Assembly (NCBI RefSeq): GCF_001424125.1
Contig: NZ_LMQI01000005.1
Coordinates: forward strand, 186,001 to 250,000
Direction of reading: 5' to 3'
DNA: 64,000 bases
From: Cellulomonas sp. Leaf395
GTDB taxonomy: Bacteria; Actinomycetota; Actinomycetes; Actinomycetales; Cellulomonadaceae
The notes beneath the pieces are model-generated. The model was not told the origin of the DNA. It saw only the letters and a program-made list of their open reading frames with translations, and did not search any database. The number at the start of each line of letters is the position of its first letter. Position 1 is the stretch's first letter. The position numbers and the translations under genes are program-made. Positions 16,932 through 25,575 of the stretch are shown piece after piece.

Positions 16932-18463
16932 GCCGGAAGCTCCGACGCACGGCCAGCCGCTGTCGCCTCGGTCAGCAGGATCTGCTCAGCGCGCCGGAAG
17001 AGGTCCATCGCCTCGTCCGGGGTGCTCCCGACCGCGGTCAGCCCGACCCGGCCCAGCTCGGTCAGACAGCTGATCATGTGGAACACGACACCCGTCTCGC
17101 GGGACTGGTCGAAGTGCAGCCGGTGGCGGGCGACGGCGTCGAAGAGGTCACCGACCCGCAGGGCACGCAACGCCGGGCTCTCCAGATGGTCTGTCGCGAC
17201 GAGGTGCCGCTCGGCGCCTGTCGACGTGAGGAAGCGCCCGGACGGTCCGTCGTAGCGGCCGTCGGTGAGGAACTGCAGAGTGAGGAACGGGTGGGTGGTG
17301 CCTCCCTTGCGCAGGTTCAGCTCGATCGCGTGCGCCTCCCACTCGCCCGCGTCGTCGCGCACGACGACGAAGTCGACGGCGAACCGGCCGAGGACGCCTT
17401 CCGCCGCGAGGCGCCGGCCGATGACCTCCGCCGGGCCGCTGATCAGTCGGGAGTACGCGGGGTCCGCCGGGAAGGTGCAGCCGACGTAGCGCTGGCCACT
17501 GGGACCGCCGAGCAGCTGGTCGTGGGTGGACAGGAGCTCGACCTGGCCGTCGGGCAGGACCCGGAGCTGGACGCTCGGGCTGCGCAGCTCGGTGCCGGTG
17601 ACCCGCTCTTCGACGATGCCACCGTCGCGGGCGAACCGCTCCCAGTACTCGTCGCGCGTGAGAGTGGGCGACTCCAGCTCGAGCACCGCGACACGCTCGG
17701 CCACGAGCGCCCGACGATCTCCGCCGACGCCCCGTAGGTCGACCGTGGCGTTGCCGTTGCCGGCCACGCCGTCGTTCAGCTTGACGATCATCGATGCCGT
17801 GCCGGGGTGCTCGGCGAGCACCGACATGATGGCGTCGACGACCGCCTCCCGGTCCCGGAGCCCTTCGGCGCCCAGCGGGTGCCGGACGCCCTCCTCTGCG
17901 AAGAGCCGACGGCATCCCGACTTGGTGCCGAGGGCGGACAGCCGCGGGTCCGAGCCGTACATCGGGATGCCGAGGGTCAGCGCGAGATCCCTCTCGCGGT
18001 CCGTCGTGCTGTACGCGATCAGGTGGCTGCGCTCGCGGTTGAGGATGCCGGCCCCGATGTCCGCGAGCAGCCTCGGCCGCTCGAGCAGCTTCTCGGCGAG
18101 CGGTCGCGACGTCGAGTCGTCGACCGACACGAGCGTCAGCCGGGCACGTGCGTGGCTCGGGATCACCCCCGGCAGGAGCGCGAGGTAGTACTCGATGATG
18201 CCGTCCTTGATCGGGGTCGACGTCACGTAGGTCATCCGGAGCGCGGGTTGCCGCAGCAGGAGAAGGAGGAAGAGGAAGCGTTCCTCGAACGCCTGCGCGA
18301 GGCCAGCGCTGGACAGGGGGTCGACCACCACCGAGGGCACGATCACGACCGACTCGTCGTCGTGATCGAGACGCATCATGTCCCAGACGGCCCTCATCCG
18401 CTGCTGGAGCCCGACGAACCGCTCCCACCGCGCCGCATCGTCGAGCTCGTCCAGCGTCGTCAT
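16928..18463 (-). CDS. ATP-grasp peptide ligase, PGM1-like
   Basis: A 511-residue ATP-grasp protein. The central part has the ATP-binding strand-loop MIVKLNDGVAGNGNATVDL and a Glu-rich metal region (EAHAIELNLRKGGTTHPF). The NLRKGGTTHPF block is the mark of the PGM1 C-terminal domain known from the pheganomycin peptide ligase, which joins amino acids or peptides with ATP. The N-terminal 150 residues resemble the pre-ATP-grasp domain of that group (YVTSTPIKDGIIEYYLALLPG). Substrates are unknown. It overlaps the cyclase gene upstream and the cyclotransferase gene downstream by four bases each, so a signalling input appears to be made with it. Confidence 0.82.
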   Translation of the reverse strand: MTTLDELDDAARWERFVGLQQRMRAVWDMMRLDHDDESVVIVPSVVVDPLSSAGLAQAFEERFLFLLLLLRQPALRMTYVTSTPIKDGIIEYYLALLPGVIPSHARARLTLVSVDDSTSRPLAEKLLERPRLLADIGAGILNRERSHLIAYSTTDRERDLALTLGIPMYGSDPRLSALGTKSGCRRLFAEEGVRHPLGAEGLRDREAVVDAIMSVLAEHPGTASMIVKLNDGVAGNGNATVDLRGVGGDRRALVAERVAVLELESPTLTRDEYWERFARDGGIVEERVTGTELRSPSVQLRVLPDGQVELLSTHDQLLGGPSGQRYVGCTFPADPAYSRLISGPAEVIGRRLAAEGVLGRFAVDFVVVRDDAGEWEAHAIELNLRKGGTTHPFLTLQFLTDGRYDGPSGRFLTSTGAERHLVATDHLESPALRALRVGDLFDAVARHRLHFDQSRETGVVFHMISCLTELGRVGLTAVGSTPDEAMDLFRRAEQILLTEATAAGRASELPA

Positions 18464-19587
18464 GACTGGCTCACCTCGGCACTCCCGATCTCGAAGGTGC
18501 TCACGGGTCGGCTGAACCCGCGCAGGTCGAGGGCGCCGACCGGCTGCCCGGCGACGCGGTCCTCGACGGCTGCGAAGACGCGTTCGCTCGCCAGGACCTG
18601 CCCAGGACCGGCCGCGGCGCAGAGCCGTGCCGCAAGGTTGGTGACGCTTCCGATCGCGGCATAGTCCGAGCGGCCCTCGAAGCCGATCCGTCCGAGGGTG
18701 GCGAAGCCCTGCGCGACGCCGACGCCGAAGCCGAGCTCGTGCCCGCGGCGCGTCCATCCCTGGGCCAGGCGGGCGACGCGGTCGCGCATCGCCATCGCCA
18801 TCGCGACCGCGCGCCAGGCCGGGTCGTCGCAGGGGACCGGGTCATTGAAGAAGACCATGAGACCGTCACCGGTGAATCGCTCGAGGGTCCCCTCGTACTC
18901 GACGATGAGCTCGCCGAGCTCGCGGTGGTACTCGCTCAGGACCCACATCACCTCCTCCGGCTCGGACTGCTCGGCGAACGGCGTGAACCCGCGGAGGTCG
19001 CAGAACACGACGACGATCTCCCGGCGGTGGCTGTCGAGCAGCGACTCGTCCCCGGAGTCGATGACGAGGTCCGCGAGCTGGGGCGGCAGGAAACGTCGGA
19101 GCCGCTGGAGCCGCTGCAGCTCGTCCACCTGCGTGCGGACGCGCGTCTCGAGCTCTCGGTTCCACTCCGCGAGCTCGCTTGCCTGCCGCGCGATCGTGTC
19201 CTGGTACCGCTTCACCCGGGCCAGCGATGCCACCCGTGCGACGAGCTCGCCCTGGTGGAAGGGCTTCGCGACGAAGTCGTCGGCGCCGGCCTCGATCGCC
19301 TGCAGCTTCTCCTGGTCCCCGCTCGCGGTGATCATCACCACGGGCAGGTACGCGGTGCGCGGGTCGGCCCTGACCCGGCGACAGACCTCGTACCCGTCGA
19401 TGCCGGCCATCACGATGTCGAGGAGCACCAGGTCGACCGCCTGGTCGGGCTTCGCCAGGAACGCCAGCGCCTCCTCGCCCGACGACGCAAGCTCCAGCCG
19501 GTAGCCGCGCGGCTCGAGGACCGCCTGGAGCAGCCGCAGGTTCTGCGGCAGGTCGTCGACAGCGAGGATCGTCACCTGGTCAGCCAT
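18460..19587 (-). CDS. Response regulator with class III nucleotide cyclase output
   Basis: A 375-residue protein. Residues 1-125 are a receiver domain (DD near 11-12, phospho-acceptor Asp in LVLLDIVMAGIDGYE, Thr/Ser in VVMITASG, Lys in DDFVAKPFH). A coiled-coil linker follows (YQDTIARQASELAEWNRELE), then a class III adenylate/guanylate cyclase domain: metal Asp in VVFCDLRGFTPFAEQ, second Asp in RFTGDGLMVFF, and the Asn/Arg transition-state pair in IGSVTNLAARL. The substrate-selecting lysine position reads LERFTGDG, as in many actinobacterial enzymes, so cAMP is likely but unproven. It should be phosphorylated by the upstream kinase. Confidence 0.88.
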   Translation of the reverse strand: MADQVTILAVDDLPQNLRLLQAVLEPRGYRLELASSGEEALAFLAKPDQAVDLVLLDIVMAGIDGYEVCRRVRADPRTAYLPVVMITASGDQEKLQAIEAGADDFVAKPFHQGELVARVASLARVKRYQDTIARQASELAEWNRELETRVRTQVDELQRLQRLRRFLPPQLADLVIDSGDESLLDSHRREIVVVFCDLRGFTPFAEQSEPEEVMWVLSEYHRELGELIVEYEGTLERFTGDGLMVFFNDPVPCDDPAWRAVAMAMAMRDRVARLAQGWTRRGHELGFGVGVAQGFATLGRIGFEGRSDYAAIGSVTNLAARLCAAAGPGQVLASERVFAAVEDRVAGQPVGALDLRGFSRPVSTFEIGSAEVSQS

Positions 19588-19966
19588 GGGGGTGGCCGCG
19601 GACGAGGAAGGCGTCGACCTGGGACGGAAGGGCTCGCACGCTGATCGGTTTGGACAGGTAGCCGTCGAAGCCGTCCGCGTAGGCGCGCTCCCGGTCCTCC
19701 TCCATGGCGAAGGCGGTGACGGCCACCACCGGCACGTCGCCGACGACGGGATCCTGGCGGATCTGGTGCAGCGCTTCGACCCCGTCGATGCCGGGGAGCT
19801 GCAGGTCCATCAGGACGAGGTCGGGGGAGCAGTCGTGAGCGAGGTGGACTCCTTCCTCACCTGACCGTGCCTCGACGACGTCATAGCCGCCGACCTGCAG
19901 CACGTCCCGGATCAGCTTGAGGTTGAGCGCGTTGTCCTCGACCACGAGGATCCGGCCACCCGTCAT
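19580..19966 (-). CDS. Single-domain response regulator
   Basis: A 128-residue stand-alone receiver of the DivK/CheY type: acidic pair ED near residues 10-11, phospho-acceptor Asp in LVLMDLQLPGIDG, Thr in VVAVTAFAM and Lys in YLSKPIS are all present. There is no output domain, so it probably relays phosphate or modulates the kinase. Its start overlaps the kinase stop by four bases and its end overlaps the receiver-cyclase start by eight. Confidence 0.88.
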   Translation of the reverse strand: MTGGRILVVEDNALNLKLIRDVLQVGGYDVVEARSGEEGVHLAHDCSPDLVLMDLQLPGIDGVEALHQIRQDPVVGDVPVVAVTAFAMEEDRERAYADGFDGYLSKPISVRALPSQVDAFLVRGHPHG

Positions 19967-22227
19967 CGCTGCGCTCCCTCCGTCGACGTGGCCCTGAGCT
20001 CGGTGGGCAGGGTGGCGGGCAGCGCGCCGGTCCGTCGCAGAGCGCTCACCAGCTCGTCACGGCCGACCGGCTTGACGAGGTACGCCGAGGCGCCCATCGC
20101 CAGGCCGCGTGCCCGCTCGTCGAGGATCGAGGCGACGACGACAGGGATGTCTCGTGTGGTCGCGTCAGCTTTCAGGTGCTCGAGCACCTCCCAGCCGTCC
20201 ATCCCCGGGAGCCGGATGTCGAGGACTACCGCCGCGGGCCGGGTGGATCGGACCGCGTCGAGCCCTGCTCGCCCGTCCCGGGCCTGGAGGACGCGCACGC
20301 CGAGCCCGTCGAGGTAGGCGGCGAGGAGGTCCAGTGAGGCGCGATCGTCGTCGACCACCAGTACCAGCGGGGCGTCGACAGGTGGTGCGGTGGCGGTGGG
20401 CGTCGCACTGCCGGCTGGGACGGCGAAGCCGAAGGTGCTCCCGGCGCCGGTCTCCGTCTCCAGCCAGATCCGTCCGCCGAGGAGCGCGACGAGACGCCGG
20501 CACAGGGTCAGACCCAGACCCGTGCCCTCCTCCTTCGGTGCTCCCCGTCGCCCCTGCTGGAACGCCTCGAAGATGCGCTCTCGATCCTCGGGCGCGATGC
20601 CGGGGCCGTCGTCTCGCACCGTGACCTCGACGTCCCGCCCGACCTGGTGCGCGCCGACGAAGACGTGACCACCGTCGGGAGTGAACTTCACCGCGTTGCT
20701 GAGCAGGTTCACGAGCACCTGCTTGAACTTCAGCTCGTCGGACTCGACCATGTCGAGCGCAGGATCGACGTCGAGCGTGATCGTGATCCCGTGGACGGCC
20801 GCACGCCCCCGGACCATCGCGATGCCGTAGTCCAACGCCGCTGGGACCGAGAACGTGGACGGCTCCAGCTCCATACGACCGGCCTCGACCTTCGACAGGT
20901 CGAGAATCTCGTTCAGCAGCTCGAGGAGGTGCTGGCCGGAGCTGAGGATGTCCCGCAGGTAATCTTCCTGCCGCTCGTTGAGGTCGCCGAAGAGTCGCTC
21001 GAGCAGCACCTCGGAGAAGCCGATCACGGCATTGAGTGGGGTCCGGAGCTCGTGCGACATGCTCGCCAGGAACTCGGACTTGTGCTGGCTCACCACCTCC
21101 AGCTCGGCGGACTTGACCTCGAGCTCCCGGAAGAGCCGCGCGTTCGTCACGGCCAGGGCGGACTGGCCGGCGAACGTCTCCAGGAAGTCGACCGTCTCGG
21201 GTGCGAAGGCGCCCGGGGTCCGGCGTCGCACCACGAGGGCACCGATGATCCGCTCACCGCGCAGGACCGGCACGGCGAGCACGGAACGCCAGCCGTCGTC
21301 GTGCAGCACCGCGAGATGAGGGTCGAGGTCCACGTCGTCCAGGTCCGGGACGGCGATCGGGTGGCGTTCGCGTGCAGCGCGGCCGACGAGGGTCGTCTCC
21401 AGCTCGATCCGCACCCCGCGGAGCCGGGCGAGGAGCTCGGGGCTGCTGGCGTAGGCGCTACGGACCGAGAACGAGTGGTCGTCCTCGATGTACTCCATGA
21501 CGGATCCACCGTCGCAGCCCGAGAAGCGGACGGCGTTCTTGATGATCGTCGACAGCACCTCGTCCAGCACCAGGCTCGAGCTCACCAGGCCGCCGACCTC
21601 GCTGAGCGCCTCGAGCTGGTCGACCCGGCGCGCGAGCTCGACGCCGCGCGTGTCGAGGGCCGCGAGCAGGTGCACGTGGCGCACGACGACCGCCGCCTGG
21701 GCGGCGAAGGTCTCGAGCAGGGCGGACCCGCTCGCGTCGAACGGGTTGACGTCGCTCCGGAGCAACGACAACGCGCCCACGACCTCGTCGTCCAGGAGCA
21801 TCGGCGCTGCGATCACCGTGCGGAACCCGGCGATCTCCTGGATGTCACGGCGGCGGTACGCAGGGTCCTCCTGCGCGTCGGCGATCTGCTGGACGCTGTG
21901 GTCGGTAGCCGCCCGTCCCACCATCGTGTCCCGGTCCACCCGGATCGGGTGCGCCTGCAGGTGACTCCGGAGCTCGTCGGTCACGCCGACAGAGGACGCG
22001 AGCGTGAAGCTGTCGCCGTCGATGAGGTACACCTGCGCGGCCTGGGCCCGGCACAGGCGACAAGCGGAGTCCACGATCGTGTCGAGGACGGCGTCGGGGT
22101 CCATGGCCGACCGGCCGAGGGCGGAGAGGACGGCGTTCGCTGCGGTGAACTGGTCCGTGGCGTCGTCGCGCGCGCGTCGCAGACGTTCGCGCTCCGCCTC
22201 GTCCGTCGCCGTGCCGTGCTCGGCCAT
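19963..22227 (-). CDS. Hybrid sensor histidine kinase, GAF-GAF-HisKA-HATPase-REC
   Basis: A 754-residue soluble hybrid kinase with no membrane segment. After a short coiled coil there are two GAF domains (about residues 35-190 and 205-365), HisKA with SHELRTPLNAVIGFSE (His392), HATPase with N-box NLLSNAVKFTPDG, DDGPGIAPEDRERIFEAF and GTGLGLTL, and a C-terminal receiver (VVDDDRASLDL, Asp in VVLDIRLPGMDG, Lys in YLVKPVG). Phosphate can pass to the following receiver and receiver-cyclase. The ligand of the GAF domains is unknown. It is the first gene of the five-gene unit and is separated from glnA by a strong terminator. Confidence 0.9.
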   Translation of the reverse strand: MAEHGTATDEAERERLRRARDDATDQFTAANAVLSALGRSAMDPDAVLDTIVDSACRLCRAQAAQVYLIDGDSFTLASSVGVTDELRSHLQAHPIRVDRDTMVGRAATDHSVQQIADAQEDPAYRRRDIQEIAGFRTVIAAPMLLDDEVVGALSLLRSDVNPFDASGSALLETFAAQAAVVVRHVHLLAALDTRGVELARRVDQLEALSEVGGLVSSSLVLDEVLSTIIKNAVRFSGCDGGSVMEYIEDDHSFSVRSAYASSPELLARLRGVRIELETTLVGRAARERHPIAVPDLDDVDLDPHLAVLHDDGWRSVLAVPVLRGERIIGALVVRRRTPGAFAPETVDFLETFAGQSALAVTNARLFRELEVKSAELEVVSQHKSEFLASMSHELRTPLNAVIGFSEVLLERLFGDLNERQEDYLRDILSSGQHLLELLNEILDLSKVEAGRMELEPSTFSVPAALDYGIAMVRGRAAVHGITITLDVDPALDMVESDELKFKQVLVNLLSNAVKFTPDGGHVFVGAHQVGRDVEVTVRDDGPGIAPEDRERIFEAFQQGRRGAPKEEGTGLGLTLCRRLVALLGGRIWLETETGAGSTFGFAVPAGSATPTATAPPVDAPLVLVVDDDRASLDLLAAYLDGLGVRVLQARDGRAGLDAVRSTRPAAVVLDIRLPGMDGWEVLEHLKADATTRDIPVVVASILDERARGLAMGASAYLVKPVGRDELVSALRRTGALPATLPTELRATSTEGAQR

Positions 22228-22394
22228 CGTCGGCCGCCCTTCCCCGGTGGTGTCGAGTCCCGGGCCGTCTTCGAGTCTCCTCGCCGGACGGTGTCGCGTC
22301 CAACATCGTGCGCACGCGCACCGGCGTCTGGGCGCACCATCGTGAGCTCGTCCCTGAGGCGAGGACGGGTGCACCCCCCACCCTCCACACGTGC

Positions 22395-22428
22395 GGCACC
22401 CCCGCCGCCACGAGGCGACGGGGGTGCC
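22395..22428 (-). terminator. Terminator downstream of glnA
   Basis: GGCACCCCCG pairs perfectly with CGGGGGTGCC, with an inner CGCC/GGCG stem. It lies 48-81 bases past the glnA stop and isolates the histidine-kinase operon from glnA. There is no clear T-run, as is common in actinobacteria. Confidence 0.7.
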
Positions 22429-22475
22429 GTCACTGCAGGTCACCGCCTCACGGGAGCAGCCGCGAGGCGGGACGA

Positions 22476-23900
22476 TCACACGTCGTAGTAGAGCTCGAAC
22501 TCGTGGGGATGCGGGCGCAGACGGATCGGGTCGACCTCGGCGTTGCGCTTGTAGTCGATCCACGTCGAGATCAGGTCGGGCGTGAAGACGTTGCCCGCCG
22601 TGAGGAAGTCGTGGTCGGCCTCGAGGTGGTCGAGTACCTCGCCGAGCGAGCCCGGGACCTGCTGGATCTGGGCGTGCTCCTCGGGGGGAAGCTCGTACAG
22701 GTCCTTGTCCACCGGGTCCGGCGGCTCGATCCGGTTCTGGATGCCGTCGATGCCGGCCATGAGCATGGCCGCGAACGCCAGGTAGGGGTTCGACGACGGG
22801 TCCGGCACGCGGAACTCGATGCGCTTGGCCTTCGGGTTCGAACCGGTGACCGGGATGCGGATGCACGCGGAGCGGTTGCGGGCCGAGTAGACCAGGTTGA
22901 CGGGGGCCTCGAAGCCGGGGACCAGGCGGTGGTAGGAGTTCACCGTCGGGTTGGTGAACGCGAGCAGCGACGGCGCGTGCTTGAGCAGGCCACCGATGTA
23001 CCAGCGCGCCAGGTCGGACAGGCCGCCGTAGCCCTTCTCGTCGAAGAACAGCGGCTCGCCGTCCTTCCAGAGGGACTGGTGGACGTGCATGCCCGAGCCG
23101 TTGTCACCGAAGAGCGGCTTCGGCATGAACGTCGCCGTCTTGCCGTTCTCGTGGGCCACGTTCTTCACGACGTACTTGAAGAGCATGACCTTGTCGCCGG
23201 AGATGGCGAGCTTGTCGAAGCGGTAGTTGATCTCCTGCTGGCCGGCGGTGCCGACCTCGTGGTGGGCACGCTCGACACCGAGACCAAGGGCATCCAGCTG
23301 CAGGCTGATCTGGTCGCGGATGTCCGAGAAGCCGTCGACCGGGGGGACGGGGAAGTAGCCGCCCTTGTAGGGGATCTTGTGGCCGAGGTTGCCACCGGCC
23401 TCCTCGCGGCCCGTGTTCCAGGCGGCCTCGAAGGAGTCGATCGAGTAGAACGACTCGTTCTGCTTCGTGTGGAAGCGGACGTCGTCGAAGATGTAGAACT
23501 CGGCCTCGGGGGCGAAGAACGCCGTGTCCGCGATGCCGGTCGACTTCAGGTACGCCTCGGCCTTCGCGGCGACCTGACGCGGGTCGCGGCTGTAGGGCTC
23601 GTCGGTGTACGGGTCCACGATGTGGAAGTTGATGTTAAGCGTCTTCTCGACCCGGAACGGGTCGAGGTACGCCGTGCTGATGTCCGGGATCAGCTTCATG
23701 TCCGACTCGTGGATCGCCTGGAAGCCGCGGATCGAGGACCCGTCGAACATCTGGCCGTCCGTGAAGAAGTCGAGCTCCAGCGAGTAGGCCGGGACGTTGA
23801 AGTGCTGCATCGTGCCGGGCAGGTCACAGAACCGGACGTCGACGAACTTCACGTCCTCGCTCTTGATGAACGCCAGGACTTCCTCTGGCTTGCTGAACAT
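22476..23900 (-). CDS. glnA: Glutamine synthetase type I
   Basis: A 474-residue GSI-beta enzyme making glutamine from glutamate, ammonia and ATP as a dodecamer. The N-terminal [10 protein letters not shown], the active-site [27 protein letters not shown] and [15 protein letters not shown] blocks are complete. Tyr402 in [11 protein letters not shown] is the adenylylation site acted on by GlnE, whose gene ends at the left edge of the window. GAGGAG lies six bases before the ATG. An upstream four-half-site GlnR box indicates nitrogen control. The gene is divergent from the RDD gene, as in mycobacteria. Confidence 0.98.
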   Translation of the reverse strand: MFSKPEEVLAFIKSEDVKFVDVRFCDLPGTMQHFNVPAYSLELDFFTDGQMFDGSSIRGFQAIHESDMKLIPDISTAYLDPFRVEKTLNINFHIVDPYTDEPYSRDPRQVAAKAEAYLKSTGIADTAFFAPEAEFYIFDDVRFHTKQNESFYSIDSFEAAWNTGREEAGGNLGHKIPYKGGYFPVPPVDGFSDIRDQISLQLDALGLGVERAHHEVGTAGQQEINYRFDKLAISGDKVMLFKYVVKNVAHENGKTATFMPKPLFGDNGSGMHVHQSLWKDGEPLFFDEKGYGGLSDLARWYIGGLLKHAPSLLAFTNPTVNSYHRLVPGFEAPVNLVYSARNRSACIRIPVTGSNPKAKRIEFRVPDPSSNPYLAFAAMLMAGIDGIQNRIEPPDPVDKDLYELPPEEHAQIQQVPGSLGEVLDHLEADHDFLTAGNVFTPDLISTWIDYKRNAEVDPIRLRPHPHEFELYYDV

Positions 23901-23960
23901 CCGCTGCTCCTCGGTCGGTGGTACCCGTGGGGTCGGGCAAGGCGAGGTTACGAGCGCCCG

Positions 23961-23998
23961 GTTTCTCTGTCGTGTACCGAGTGTTTCGACAGCGTTAC
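23961..23998 (-). promoter_or_regulatory. GlnR-type nitrogen box of glnA
   Basis: Read on the minus strand: GTAAC, six bases, GAAAC, six bases, TACAC, six bases, GAAAC. The half-sites and exact 11-base phasing fit the GlnR consensus gTnAC-n6-GaAAC-n6-gTnAC-n6-GaAAC described for actinobacterial glnA promoters. It ends 61 bases before the glnA start; TAACCT at 23945-23950 is a possible -10 box between them. Confidence 0.75.
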
Positions 23999-24176
23999 GG
24001 GGCCGTCCCTCGTGTAACGAATGTTGACCCTATGCCCTGCGGGAGGGCGCGGGCGGGGGGCGTCCCACGGGTGGACGGCGACAGGTCTCGTCGACCTGCT
24101 CACCGTACGGAGGTCCCGTGGCAGACCGGTTTCCGGGACGTTGCGGTCTCGCTCCGACCTCTCGCCGCTCGTCGCC

Positions 24177-24182
24177 TACCCT
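24177..24182 (+). promoter_or_regulatory. -10 box of a leaderless promoter for the RDD gene
   Basis: TACCCT lies six bases before the GTG at 24189, so transcription starting seven bases after its last base would begin at the start codon itself. This decides the start of the RDD protein. Confidence 0.6.
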
Positions 24183-24188
24183 TCTCGG

Positions 24189-24689
24189 GTGGCAGATCGC
24201 GGCGACCTCAGCTCCTGGCTCGGCGGCGGACCCGCACCGGATCCCGGCAGCAGCCGAGGTGGACGGCTGGGCCTGCCGTCCACCGGGCCGGGCTCGATGG
24301 CGCCCCTGGGCCGACGGGTTGGCGCATTGGCCATCGACTGGGTGGCCTGCCTGCTGATCTCGGGCGCCTTCTTCGCGAGCGTCCCGGACGCGTTCCTCCT
24401 GAGCCGCGGGAACCCCATGGCGACCCTGGGGATCTTCGCCCTGGATAACGTGCTCCTGGTCGGCTCGATCGGTCACACCCTCGGGCACCGGCTCGTGGGG
24501 CTGCGGGTGCGGCGCGTGTTCCCGGGGCAGACGCGGGACGAGGCAGCGTGGGCGACGATGGCGCCGGGGTTCCTCAGCGCCCTGACCCGCACCCTGCTCC
24601 TGTGCCTCGTGGTCCCGGCCGTCGTCTGGGACTCGGACGGGCGGGGGCTGCACGACCGGGTGGCAGGGACGGCGATCGTCCGGCGATGA
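24189..24689 (+). CDS. RDD family membrane protein
   Basis: A 166-residue protein with the RDD fold: after a Gly/Pro-rich cytoplasmic start, APLGRRVGALAIDWVACLLIS carries the Arg and the Asp in the first membrane helix. A second helix with the GHTLGHRLVGLRVRR loop follows, then a third with WDSDGRGLHDRVAGT at its end. The family is widespread and of unknown or transport-related role. Its place beside glnA and DUF4191 matches the mycobacterial Rv2219A position. GTG is chosen from the leaderless -10 box rather than an upstream ATG whose extension looks non-coding. Confidence 0.83.
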   Translation: MADRGDLSSWLGGGPAPDPGSSRGGRLGLPSTGPGSMAPLGRRVGALAIDWVACLLISGAFFASVPDAFLLSRGNPMATLGIFALDNVLLVGSIGHTLGHRLVGLRVRRVFPGQTRDEAAWATMAPGFLSALTRTLLLCLVVPAVVWDSDGRGLHDRVAGTAIVRR

Positions 24690-24816
24690 CCGCTCAGGCG
24701 GGTGACTGCCTGACCAGGCTGTACCGCCAGTAGAGAGGCGCCGGCGCCGCTGCGCGGCGAGGTCCCGGAGCGTGTCGTCCGGTGCGCCAGTGACTTTGCG
24801 CGCGACCTGTCGCCCC

Positions 24817-25533
24817 TCAGCGGCCGCGCATGCCCTTGCGGTCGGGGCGCGCGCGCATGGGATCGACACCCTTCGGCACGGGGAGCTTGACGCCGCCGAG
24901 CGCGGTCAGCCGCTTGTTCACCTCGGCGACCTCCTGCTTGGTCAGCTTCGGGCGGAGCTTCTGGACCGCGCGCGGGAGCTTGCGCAGCGGGACCTGGCCG
25001 TCGCCGTCGCCGACCTGGATCAGCGTGATCGGGGCACCGGAGATGACGCGGGCGGTCCGCTTGCGCTCCGACTCCAGCAGCTTGGCGATGCGAGGCGCCG
25101 GACCTTCGCCGACGAGGACGACGCCAGGTCGGCCCACCCCCCGGAACACGAGGTCCTGCGATCGGGGGTCGATGGCGACGGGCTCCTGCGTGAAGGTCCA
25201 GCCGCGCCGGATGGTGCCCAGCGCGGCGTAGGCGGCTCCGGGTTGCCCCTCGATCTGCGTGTACGCGGCCGTCTCCGCGCGGCGGGCGAGGATGAACATC
25301 GCCGCGAGCAGGGCGAACGGGATGCTGAGCAGCAGGACGTAGACCAGCGCGTTGAGCAGGAACCCGATGAGCAGGCCCAGCGCGATGACGCCGAAGAACA
25401 CCGCCAGGATGATCCAGGTGACCGCGGGGTCGTTCCTCCGGGTCATCTGGTACGCCTGCCACACCTGGTGGTACCAGCGGGTCTTCTTCACCTTGGGCGT
25501 CGGTGCAGCGTCGGGAGCGTTGTTGCGGGCCAT
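24817..25533 (-). CDS. DUF4191 membrane protein
   Basis: A 238-residue protein conserved in actinobacteria (mycobacterial Rv2219 position). A basic N-terminus with RWYHQVWQAYQMTRRNDP leads into two hydrophobic helices (about residues 38-80). A cytoplasmic domain of 150 residues follows, containing GRPGVVLVGEGPAPRIAKLL and a basic C-terminus ending in Arg/Gly. Function unknown. It lies 42 bases past the end of lipA's coding direction upstream partner set, on the same strand and downstream of lipA, and is convergent with the RDD gene. Confidence 0.85.
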   Translation of the reverse strand: MARNNAPDAAPTPKVKKTRWYHQVWQAYQMTRRNDPAVTWIILAVFFGVIALGLLIGFLLNALVYVLLLSIPFALLAAMFILARRAETAAYTQIEGQPGAAYAALGTIRRGWTFTQEPVAIDPRSQDLVFRGVGRPGVVLVGEGPAPRIAKLLESERKRTARVISGAPITLIQVGDGDGQVPLRKLPRAVQKLRPKLTKQEVAEVNKRLTALGGVKLPVPKGVDPMRARPDRKGMRGR

Positions 25534-25575
25534 GGGCCCGAAGTCTACCGACGGATCAGGGCGGTTCCGACGGTG

